A DNA stretch of 64,000 nt, taken from NCBI RefSeq assembly GCF_024802625.1, contig NZ_CP103371.1, positions 1,798,001 through 1,862,000 of the forward strand. Reading direction: 5' to 3'. Below are positions 44,019-51,573 of the stretch, piece by piece (positions within the stretch are counted from its first letter, which is position 1; every line of letters starts with the position of its first letter). The translations under genes were made by a program, and so were the position numbers. Source of the DNA: Massilia sp. H6. Lineage in GTDB: Bacteria; Pseudomonadota; Gammaproteobacteria; Burkholderiales; Burkholderiaceae_D. A model generated the notes under the pieces. The model saw only the letters and a list, made by a program, of their open reading frames with translations, did no database searches and had not been told where the DNA came from.

Positions 44019-44950
44019 GCGTCGCCAGCCAGCACCAGCAAGGCATGACGCTGGCCGAACTGCTGGTCGCCATGACGGTTGGCCTGGGCGTGCTGCTGAC
44101 CGCGGGCAGCTTGTTCATCTGGGCCACCCGCGCGTTCGCCGCCCAGGCCGACACGGCCGCCATGGACGACGCCGGACGTTACGCGCTCGAGGCGATGGCG
44201 CGCGCGGTGCGGCAATCGACCTTTGTCGACTGGGAGCGCGACATGGGCGGACCGGCAGCCGACGCCCCGGCGCGGCTGTCCGGCCTGGACGCGCGCAGGG
44301 TGGCGCAGACCGGATTCGCCATCGACCACCCGATCGCCAGCGCGGTGCACGGTAGCGACGTGCTGGCAGTGCGCTATCCCGGCAGCGGCGCGCCGCCCGC
44401 GGGCGATGGCAGCACGCTCGATTGCGCGGGCTTCTCGGTGCACCGCGATCGAGAAGGCTGGAGCGTTTTCTATGTTGCGCGAAATGCCCAGGGCCAGGCC
44501 GAATTGCGCTGCAAGTACCGCGGCGCCAGCAACTGGTCGGCCCATGCGGTGGTGGGGGCGGTGGACAGCTTCCAGGTGCTGTACGGGCTCGATCTCGACG
44601 CCGACGGCGCGCCGGAGCGCTATGTCAACGCCAGCACCCTGGCCGGGCTCGACGCCGCACTGCTGCTGGCCGGCGCCAGCGCGGCCGAGCGCGCCGCCGA
44701 CCTGCGGCGCCGCACCCACTGGAAGAAACTCGCCAGCGTGCGGGTGGCCTTGCTGTTGCATGGGGCGCCGAGCCGGTTGGCGTCTACCGCCGGCCTGCGC
44801 TACGACCTGTTCGGGCCTGAATACGGCGACATGGCGGGCCTGGCCGATCCCGGAGTGCGCCTGCTCGAAACAACACTGGCCGGACGCCACGCGGCGCGCC
44901 AGCGCAAGGTTTTCGCCACCACCATCGCGCTGCCGGCGCGCACCGAGTGA
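44015..44950 (+). CDS. pilW: Type IV pilus minor pilin (PilW-like)
   Basis: 311 residues, with a prepilin-like N-terminus HQQGMTLAELLVAMTVGLGV (Gly before the cut, Glu at +5). A long globular domain follows, as in PilW. The ATG overlaps the pilV-like stop (ATGA). The codon use and GC content match neighbours, so there is no sign of recent transfer. Confidence 0.83.
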   Translation: MSVASQHQQGMTLAELLVAMTVGLGVLLTAGSLFIWATRAFAAQADTAAMDDAGRYALEAMARAVRQSTFVDWERDMGGPAADAPARLSGLDARRVAQTGFAIDHPIASAVHGSDVLAVRYPGSGAPPAGDGSTLDCAGFSVHRDREGWSVFYVARNAQGQAELRCKYRGASNWSAHAVVGAVDSFQVLYGLDLDADGAPERYVNASTLAGLDAALLLAGASAAERAADLRRRTHWKKLASVRVALLLHGAPSRLASTAGLRYDLFGPEYGDMAGLADPGVRLLETTLAGRHAARQRKVFATTIALPARTE

Positions 44951-44957
44951 AGACGGC

Positions 44958-45653
44958 ATGCGCGCTCCTATCGGTTGCAGCGAGCAGGGCGGGGCCGTCC
45001 TGCTCACCGCCTTGTTGCTGATGCTGGCGATCCTGCTGAGCGCGATTGCCTCGGCGCGCAGCGCCCTGCATGGCGCGCTCGCCGCCAGCAACGAGCGCGA
45101 CCGGTTGCTGGCCCTGCACAGCGCGATGGCGGCGCTGGCCGACGCCGAACACGACATCGAAGGCGGCGCCGAGCCGTCCTCGGCACGCGCCGCCGCACTG
45201 GCCGGCGCCAGCCCGGACGCCTTTGCCGATGGTTGCCGCGGCGGCACTCCCTACGACGGACTGTGCGCGCATCGCGCCGGCGGCGACGGCGTGATCCAGG
45301 CCGCGCTGGCGGACGACGACGGTCCCGGCGTCGTGTTCGGCGCATTTACTGGCGCCCTGATTCCGTCCGGGCAGGGCGCCCTGGCCGCGCAAGCGCCGCG
45401 CTACCTGATCGAACGCATGCCGTCGGCGCCGACGGCGCTGCTCTACCGGATCACGGCGCTGGGCTTTGGCAGCGCCGCTACTACCCAGGTCGCGCTCCAG
45501 GCCTATTACCGCAAGCCGCTGGCGCTGGAAGTCCCGGGTGCGGGCGTGGCCGCGCCTGGCCCCGGAATGCCGGGCGGAGCAGGCGTACGTGTCGGCTGGC
45601 GCGAAATCGCGAACTGGCACGACGCCGTAGCCATGACGACGGAGGAACAATGA
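44958..45653 (+). CDS. pilX: Type IV pilus minor pilin (PilX-like)
   Basis: 231 residues. It begins MRAPIGCSEQGGAVLLTALLLML, a hydrophobic helix like PilX N-termini that lack the +5 Glu. The rest is Ala/Gly-rich with two Cys (CRGGTPYDGLC) likely forming a disulfide loop. It starts 7 bp after pilW and overlaps the next pilin gene by ATGA. The assignment relies on order and the N-terminal helix. Confidence 0.7.
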   Translation: MRAPIGCSEQGGAVLLTALLLMLAILLSAIASARSALHGALAASNERDRLLALHSAMAALADAEHDIEGGAEPSSARAAALAGASPDAFADGCRGGTPYDGLCAHRAGGDGVIQAALADDDGPGVVFGAFTGALIPSGQGALAAQAPRYLIERMPSAPTALLYRITALGFGSAATTQVALQAYYRKPLALEVPGAGVAAPGPGMPGGAGVRVGWREIANWHDAVAMTTEEQ

Positions 45654-46126
45654 AGCGAGCACAACTGCGTGCAGGGCGGATGGGTGGCCCTGGATTCACC
45701 CTGGTCGAACTGCTGGTCGTGATGGCGATCCTGGCAATCCTGGCCGCGATCGCGTATCCGAGCTACGCAAGCCACCTGGTCAGGATGCAGCGCGTGGAGG
45801 CGCAGCTGGCGCTGGTCGACGCCATGCAGCGCCAGGAGCAATACCGAGCCCAGCACCACACCTATGTCGCGTTTTCATCGGCATCTGACATTCCGCACGC
45901 CCGCCAGTTCCGCTGGTGGCTCGGGTCGCGGCCACAAGCGAGCGCATACGAGCTCGACGGCTACGCCTGCGACGGCCAGGATATCGGCCGATGCATCGTG
46001 CTGCGTGCCCGGCCGGGAACCGCAAATGTAGATACTGGCTTCGACGATCCGGATTGCGGCGTGCTGACCTTCGACAGTACCGGCGCGCAAGGGGCGAGCG
46101 GCAGCGGCGCGCGCTGCTGGCCATGA
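45650..46126 (+). CDS. pilE: Type IV pilin-like protein (PilE-like)
   Basis: 158 residues. Prepilin signal GPGFTLVELLVVMAILAILA (Gly-Phe cut, Glu +5), then the usual YPSYASHLVRMQRVEAQLAL helix and a C-terminal domain with the D-region Cys pair. It is typical of PilE minor pilins placed after pilX. Its start overlaps the pilX stop (ATGA), with GGAGG just upstream. Confidence 0.85.
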   Translation: MKRAQLRAGRMGGPGFTLVELLVVMAILAILAAIAYPSYASHLVRMQRVEAQLALVDAMQRQEQYRAQHHTYVAFSSASDIPHARQFRWWLGSRPQASAYELDGYACDGQDIGRCIVLRARPGTANVDTGFDDPDCGVLTFDSTGAQGASGSGARCWP

Positions 46127-46713
46127 AACGGCGCTGGCGGCTAGCGGTACCGGCACCGACACCGGGCCGGCACCGCGGCGCCACGCTGGCCGAACTGGCG
46201 ATCGTGCTGGGTATCTCGGCCATGGTGCTGGCGCTCGCCGCGCCCGATTTGCACGGCCTCGTTAGCGCGCAGCAGATGCGCACTGCCTCCGCTGAACTGC
46301 TCGATGCCATCGGCCACGCCCGGGCCCAGGCCATTGCGCGCGGCAGACTGGTCAAACTGATGCCGCGCGATTCGCCCGGCGCCGACTGGACCCAGGGCTG
46401 GACCATGTTCGTCGACCGCGACGGCGACGGCGAACCGGGGCCGGACGACGAGATCCTGTCGGTCCATGCCCCCTTGCCGTCCGGTATGCAGGTCGATTTT
46501 TCATTCACCGGGTCAGCGCCGCCGCATTACATCGCCTACAATGGCGCCGGGCGCAGCTGCAGCGACAGCAACGGCAATTCGGCGCGGCTCGGGACGCTGT
46601 CGCTGTTTCACGGCGCGCAGGTCCGGCGTATTAAAATCAACATGCTCGGGCGCGTACGGTTGTGCAATCCAGCGCGCGACCAGGGCTGCGAAGGCGCCCA
46701 GGCGCCCGACTAG
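46123..46713 (+). CDS. fimT: Type IV pilus minor pilin (FimT/GspH-like)
   Basis: 196 residues. The N-terminus (MKRRWRLAVPAPTPGRHRGA) is a long basic leader; cleavage after GRHRG precedes ATLAELAIVLGISAMVLALA with Glu at +5. The globular part has the GspH/FimT pattern of strands. It overlaps the pilE-like stop by ATGA and ends 59 bp before ribD. It completes a PilV-W-X-E-FimT set without PilY1 in the window. Confidence 0.8.
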   Translation: MKRRWRLAVPAPTPGRHRGATLAELAIVLGISAMVLALAAPDLHGLVSAQQMRTASAELLDAIGHARAQAIARGRLVKLMPRDSPGADWTQGWTMFVDRDGDGEPGPDDEILSVHAPLPSGMQVDFSFTGSAPPHYIAYNGAGRSCSDSNGNSARLGTLSLFHGAQVRRIKINMLGRVRLCNPARDQGCEGAQAPD

Positions 46714-46772
46714 GTAGCAGCGGCGCGAACCTTGCAAGCAGCGCGGCAACCTGCAACAGCGGAACACCACAC

Positions 46773-47891
46773 TTGGCACACGACAGCGACCATATTCTCG
46801 ACGACCCCAGCGGCATGGCCCTGGCCCTGACATGGGCCAGGCGCGGCATGTACATCACCGCGCCGAACCCGCGGGTCGGCTGCGTGATCGTGCGCGACGG
46901 CCTGGTAATTGGCGCCGGCCACACCCAGCCGGCCGGGCAGGCGCATGCGGAGATCGAGGCCTTGCGCGACGCGCGCGCGCGCGGCCACGACGTACGCGGC
47001 GCCACTGCCTATGTGACCCTGGAGCCGTGCAGCCATTACGGCCGCACGCCACCTTGCTCGAATGCGCTGGTCGCGGCGGGCCTGGGGCGCGTGGTGGCGG
47101 CGATGCTCGACCCCAACCCCTTGGTCGCGGGACGCGGCCTGGCCCAGCTCGAAGCCGCCGGCATTGCGGTCGTGTCGGGGGTGCTGGCCGAGGCCGCGCA
47201 CGAATTGAACATCGGTTTTTTCTCGCGCATGCGGCGCGCGCTGCCCTGGGTGCGCCTGAAGGTCGCGGCCAGCCTGGATGGCACTACCGCACTGGACAGC
47301 GGCGAGAGCCAGTGGATCACCGGGCCGGACGCCCGGGCCGACGGTCATGCCTGGCGTGCCAGGGCGCAGGCGATCCTGACCGGCATCGGCACGGTCAAGG
47401 CCGACAACCCGCAGCTGAGCGTGCGCGGCATCGACACGCCGGTTCAACCACGCCGGGTGATTGTCGACAGCCGGCTCGAGATCGACCCGCAGGCGCGCAT
47501 CTTGCAGGACGCACCGTGCTGGATCGTCGCCGCCGCCGAACTGCCGGACAAGGCGGCCGTGCTGCGGACCGCGGGCCACGAGGTGATCCTGCTGCCCAAT
47601 GCCGGCGGCAAGGTCGACCTGCCGGCCCTGATGCGCGAACTGGGCCGGCGCGAGATCAACGAAGTGCACGTCGAGGCCGGCTCGAAACTGAATGCCTCGA
47701 TGCTGCGTGAAGGCTGCGTCGACGAACTGCTGGTGTACCTGGCGCCGACCCTGGTCGGGCCGGGGCAGGGCATGTTCGATTTGCCGCCACTGGCGCAGCT
47801 GCGCGACAGGCGGCGGCTGCGCCTGCACGATGTGGCGCGGGTCGGCGACGACCTGCGCATCCTGGCAAGATTTACCCATACCGAGGAATAG
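46773..47891 (+). CDS. ribD: Bifunctional riboflavin deaminase/reductase RibD
   Basis: 372 residues from a TTG start. The deaminase domain has H58-A59-E60 and C86/C95 (PCSHYGRTPPC) for zinc. The reductase domain follows from about residue 150 (RLKVAASLDGTTAL, ILTGIGTV). It carries out the second and third steps of riboflavin synthesis. The TTG gives the family's usual N-terminal length; the first ATG (46815) would trim 14 residues. It is 6 bp before ribE. Confidence 0.9.
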   Translation: MAHDSDHILDDPSGMALALTWARRGMYITAPNPRVGCVIVRDGLVIGAGHTQPAGQAHAEIEALRDARARGHDVRGATAYVTLEPCSHYGRTPPCSNALVAAGLGRVVAAMLDPNPLVAGRGLAQLEAAGIAVVSGVLAEAAHELNIGFFSRMRRALPWVRLKVAASLDGTTALDSGESQWITGPDARADGHAWRARAQAILTGIGTVKADNPQLSVRGIDTPVQPRRVIVDSRLEIDPQARILQDAPCWIVAAAELPDKAAVLRTAGHEVILLPNAGGKVDLPALMRELGRREINEVHVEAGSKLNASMLREGCVDELLVYLAPTLVGPGQGMFDLPPLAQLRDRRRLRLHDVARVGDDLRILARFTHTEE

Positions 47892-47897
47892 AACCGT

Positions 47898-48521
47898 ATG
47901 TTTACTGGAATCGTCGCCGCCGTCGGCAGAATCACCTCCGTCACTCCGCTCGAGGGCGGCTCGTTCGCGGGAGTGCGGCTGAACATCGACGCCGGACCGC
48001 TGCCGCTGGGCGACGTTGGCCTGGGCGACTCCATCGCGCTCAACGGCGCCTGCATGACCGTGGTGGACAAGACCGACACCTCGTTTAGCGTGGATGTGTC
48101 GCGCGAGAGCCTGAGCAAGACCGTGGGCCTCGATGCGGCGGGCGAAGTCAATCTGGAAAAGGCGCTCACGCTGGCCGAGCGGCTCGGTGGCCATCTGGTA
48201 TCCGGCCACGTCGATGGCCTGGGCACCGTGCATAGCTTCGAGCCGGTGGGCGAATCGCGCGAACTGGTCATCGACGCGCCGCACGAGCTGGCAAAGTTCT
48301 TGGCGTACAAGGGGTCGGTCGTGGTCAATGGCGTGTCGCTCACCGTGAACCGGGTCGACGACCTGGAGCGGGCAGGCGACAAGCTGTGCCGTTTCTCGAT
48401 CAACCTGATCCCGCACACGATCGAGGTCACGACGCTCAAGCACCTGGCAGCGGGCTCGAAGGTGAACCTGGAAATCGACCTGATCGCGCGTTATGTCGAG
48501 CGGATGCTGTCGGCAAGATAG
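47898..48521 (+). CDS. ribE: Riboflavin synthase alpha chain
   Basis: 207 residues: two lumazine-binding repeats (about 1-95 and 98-195), starting MFTGIVAAVGRI as all members do, with LNGACMTV and the corresponding VNGVSLTV. It dismutates two 6,7-dimethyl-8-ribityllumazine molecules into riboflavin. It is translated right after ribD. Note that the name ribC is used for the same protein in some species. Confidence 0.94.
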   Translation: MFTGIVAAVGRITSVTPLEGGSFAGVRLNIDAGPLPLGDVGLGDSIALNGACMTVVDKTDTSFSVDVSRESLSKTVGLDAAGEVNLEKALTLAERLGGHLVSGHVDGLGTVHSFEPVGESRELVIDAPHELAKFLAYKGSVVVNGVSLTVNRVDDLERAGDKLCRFSINLIPHTIEVTTLKHLAAGSKVNLEIDLIARYVERMLSAR

Positions 48522-48553
48522 CGCGGCCGGTCTGGACGCAGCAAGCGTGGCGC

Positions 48554-51454
48554 TTATCCGCCCGGCGCCATTGCCTTTGACTGCGACGCCGCCACCGCCT
48601 CAGGCGCCTCCGGGTTCAACACCACCTGTACATAGTTCTGATCGTTGAAATAGCGTTGCGCCGCGGTGCGGATTTCGTCCGCCGTCAGGGCCGCTACCTG
48701 CTTTTCAATCTTCAGGATCGAGTTCGGATTGGTCCCTTCGCTAAGCGCGGTCTGCAGGTGGCTCAGCCAATAGCCATTTTCGCGCAGCGAGCGGCGGTGG
48801 TTCTGGATCCAGTTGCTTTTTACTTTTTCCAGGTTGGCGGCGTCCGGACCCTGCGCCTGCAGGCGGCGAATTTCCGCGAAGACTGTGGCGATCACTTTCT
48901 CGACATGCTCCGGCCCGGTGGGCAGCGTCACGCCGATCGAATAATTTCCGTACGGGATCTTGCTCAGCACGCCATTGGCGCCGCCGCCATAGATCAGCGC
49001 CATCTGCTCGCGCAGCACCGCGATGATGCGCAGGTTGGTCACTTCCAGCAGGGCCGACAAACGCAGCTGCGCCGCTTCGGTGAACTCGGCCGGTCCGGTG
49101 AAGGTGAGCGAGATCGTGCTCTTCGGCTCCGAGCCGCTGCGCACTTCGCGCTTGACCACGCCGGTCGCCGGCCGCATGCCGACGTCGCGGTAGGCCACCG
49201 GCAGGTCCGGGGTCGGCAGGCTGCCGAGATAGGCGGCCAGCAGCGGTTCGATGGCGGCTGCATCGAACGAGCCGACCAGGATGAAGGTCAGGTCCTTCGC
49301 GCTTGAGAAACGCTGTTGGAAGATGTCGATACTACGGTCCAGGTCGATCTGCTCGTATTCTTCGGGGCGCAGCGTGCGCGGCGCGCGCGGATGGTTGTTG
49401 TACAGCGCCGCCATCACGGCGTCGCCGAAGTGTACGCCCGGCTGCGAGGTTTGGTTGCGGGCCTGCTCGGCCTGCTTACCGACATACGAGCGGAACAGGT
49501 CTTCGTCGCGCCGCACGCCGTGGAACTTCAGCCAGGCCAGCTGCAGCATGGTCTCGATGTCGGTTGCGCCCGAGGCGCCGACCACGACGTCGGTATAGTT
49601 GGCCAGGCCAACGTTAAGCTGGGCTGCCTTGCCGGCCAGGATCTTGCTGATGTCGAGCGGCGTGAAGTTCTTCACGCCCATGCTGGCCACGATCGCGTTG
49701 GCGAAGCGTGCATTGAGTACGTCCTGGTCGCTGAACAGGCTCTGGCCGCCGAAACGCGCCGCGCTCATCAACACCTGGTCGTTGCGGAAATCGGTTGGCT
49801 TGAGGATCACCTTGACGCCGTTCGACAGGGTCAGGTGGGTCAGGCCAAGTGCCTTGTCGCTCGACCGGGCGACGATGCTGCCCGGTCTTGACGGACGCTC
49901 CATCAGGCGCGCGGCCAGCGCTTTTTCATCGCGCGCGCGCACCTCGGCGCGCTGGGCGGCCGCCACCGTGGCCAGCAGCTTGGGACCGGCCGGGGTGTCC
50001 GGGCGGGTCATGCCCGTGTACAGGACCAGCTTGCCGGATTCAGCGGGAATAGTACGGCGGGCGTAGGCATTCATTTCTTCGAGCGTAATGCCCGGCACCA
50101 GTTGCTTAACGTAACTGTATTCGGTATCAATGCCGGGAATAGCTTCCTGCTGCAGGAAATTGCGGATGTATTCTGCGGCATAGGTGGCCGAATCGCTCTT
50201 GGCACGCTCGTTCCAGGCTTGCTCGTAGCTGCGCATCAGGTTTTTCTTCATCTGCTCGAGCTCGTTCGCACCGAAGCCATGGCGGCGCGCGCGCTCGTTT
50301 TCTTCGACCAGTGCGGTGAGGGCGGCCTCGGCCCCGCGCGGGCCGAGCGCGGCCGAGGCGTTGTAGGATCGGTAACGCGGGGTCAGCTTGCCAAGCGAGC
50401 TGCTGGCGCCCATGAAGGGCGGCTCGGGCAGCTGGGCCAGCTCCTGCAGGCGCTGGTTGAGCATGGCGGAGAACAGCGACTGCACCAGGTCGTCGCGGTA
50501 GGCGCGAATGGTGCCGGCCTCGCGCACCGGCTGGACCGGGTAGCGGATCAGGACCGCATTGTCGGTCGCTTCCGGATCGAGCACGACCAGCGCCTCGGTC
50601 GCCTGGCGCGCCGGAATCTCGGCGTAGTCGCGCGGGCGCGAAGGCTGCGGGTTCTTCAGGGCGGCGAAATGCTGCTTTACCAGTTGTTCGGCGCGCGCCG
50701 GTTCAATGTCGCCCACCACCACCACCGCCATCAGGTCCGGACGGTACCAGTCGCGGTAGAAGCGGCGCAGTGCCTCGGGCGTGAAATTGCGCAGCACATC
50801 CTCGGTGCCGATCGGCAGGCGCTCGGCATACTTCGAACCGTTGAAGATCTTCGGCATGATCTGCTTGCTCATGCGGTCCGATGCGCCTTTGCCCAGGCGC
50901 AGTTCTTCCAGCACGATGCCGCGCTCCTTGTCGATATCGGCCGGATCGAAACGCACTCCGTGCGCCCAGTCTTCGAGTACCTGGAACGCCTTGTCGACAT
51001 GTTCCCGTTTGTCGGTCGGAATCGGCAGGATATAGACAGTTTCATCGAACGAGGTGTAGGCGTTCAGGTCGGCGCCGAAGCCGACGCCGATCGACTGCAG
51101 GTAAGACACCAGCTCGTGCTTGCGGAAATGCGTCGAGCCATTGAAAGCCATGTGCTCCACGAAATGGGCCAGACCGCGCTGGTCGTCGTCTTCCAGAATC
51201 GAGCCGGCCTTGACCACCAGCCGCAGCTCGAGCTTGCGCTCGGGGCGGGCATTGCGCTGGATGTAATATGTCAGCCCATTGGTCAGCTTGCCGACCTTGA
51301 CCTGCGGTCCGACCGGGATCGTGTCGTCCAGGTGCAGCGGCTTGGCGGCAGCGGTGGCAGCGGCAGGTGCGCTCGGCGCCTGAGCAACAGCAGCCAGCGC
51401 TGGTGCGAACAGCATGGTAGCCATGCACAAGCTGCGCACGAAATTCTTGCTCAT
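48554..51454 (-). CDS. M16 zinc metallopeptidase (insulinase/pitrilysin family)
   Basis: 966 residues with a signal peptide (ending AAVAQA), so it works in the periplasm. The inverted zinc motif HxxEH is H97-F-V-E100-H101, with the downstream Glu region ERGIVLEELRLGKG. The four homologous M16 domains run to the end; the second half lacks a zinc motif, as usual for single-chain members. It probably degrades small peptides or signal fragments. It is oriented against the riboflavin genes and separates ribDE from ribBA-ribH. No partner gene is near. Confidence 0.9.
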   Translation of the reverse strand: MSKNFVRSLCMATMLFAPALAAVAQAPSAPAAATAAAKPLHLDDTIPVGPQVKVGKLTNGLTYYIQRNARPERKLELRLVVKAGSILEDDDQRGLAHFVEHMAFNGSTHFRKHELVSYLQSIGVGFGADLNAYTSFDETVYILPIPTDKREHVDKAFQVLEDWAHGVRFDPADIDKERGIVLEELRLGKGASDRMSKQIMPKIFNGSKYAERLPIGTEDVLRNFTPEALRRFYRDWYRPDLMAVVVVGDIEPARAEQLVKQHFAALKNPQPSRPRDYAEIPARQATEALVVLDPEATDNAVLIRYPVQPVREAGTIRAYRDDLVQSLFSAMLNQRLQELAQLPEPPFMGASSSLGKLTPRYRSYNASAALGPRGAEAALTALVEENERARRHGFGANELEQMKKNLMRSYEQAWNERAKSDSATYAAEYIRNFLQQEAIPGIDTEYSYVKQLVPGITLEEMNAYARRTIPAESGKLVLYTGMTRPDTPAGPKLLATVAAAQRAEVRARDEKALAARLMERPSRPGSIVARSSDKALGLTHLTLSNGVKVILKPTDFRNDQVLMSAARFGGQSLFSDQDVLNARFANAIVASMGVKNFTPLDISKILAGKAAQLNVGLANYTDVVVGASGATDIETMLQLAWLKFHGVRRDEDLFRSYVGKQAEQARNQTSQPGVHFGDAVMAALYNNHPRAPRTLRPEEYEQIDLDRSIDIFQQRFSSAKDLTFILVGSFDAAAIEPLLAAYLGSLPTPDLPVAYRDVGMRPATGVVKREVRSGSEPKSTISLTFTGPAEFTEAAQLRLSALLEVTNLRIIAVLREQMALIYGGGANGVLSKIPYGNYSIGVTLPTGPEHVEKVIATVFAEIRRLQAQGPDAANLEKVKSNWIQNHRRSLRENGYWLSHLQTALSEGTNPNSILKIEKQVAALTADEIRTAAQRYFNDQNYVQVVLNPEAPEAVAASQSKAMAPGG

Positions 51455-51573
51455 TGGGGGACTTTTTTATTGACGAGCACGCATTCTACCGCGCGTGACG
51501 GGCAAAATATGGCGCAGGCGCATGCCGGGAGCAGGCGTGTTGCTTACGGGCATCAAACTGTGATGGCGGGGTT

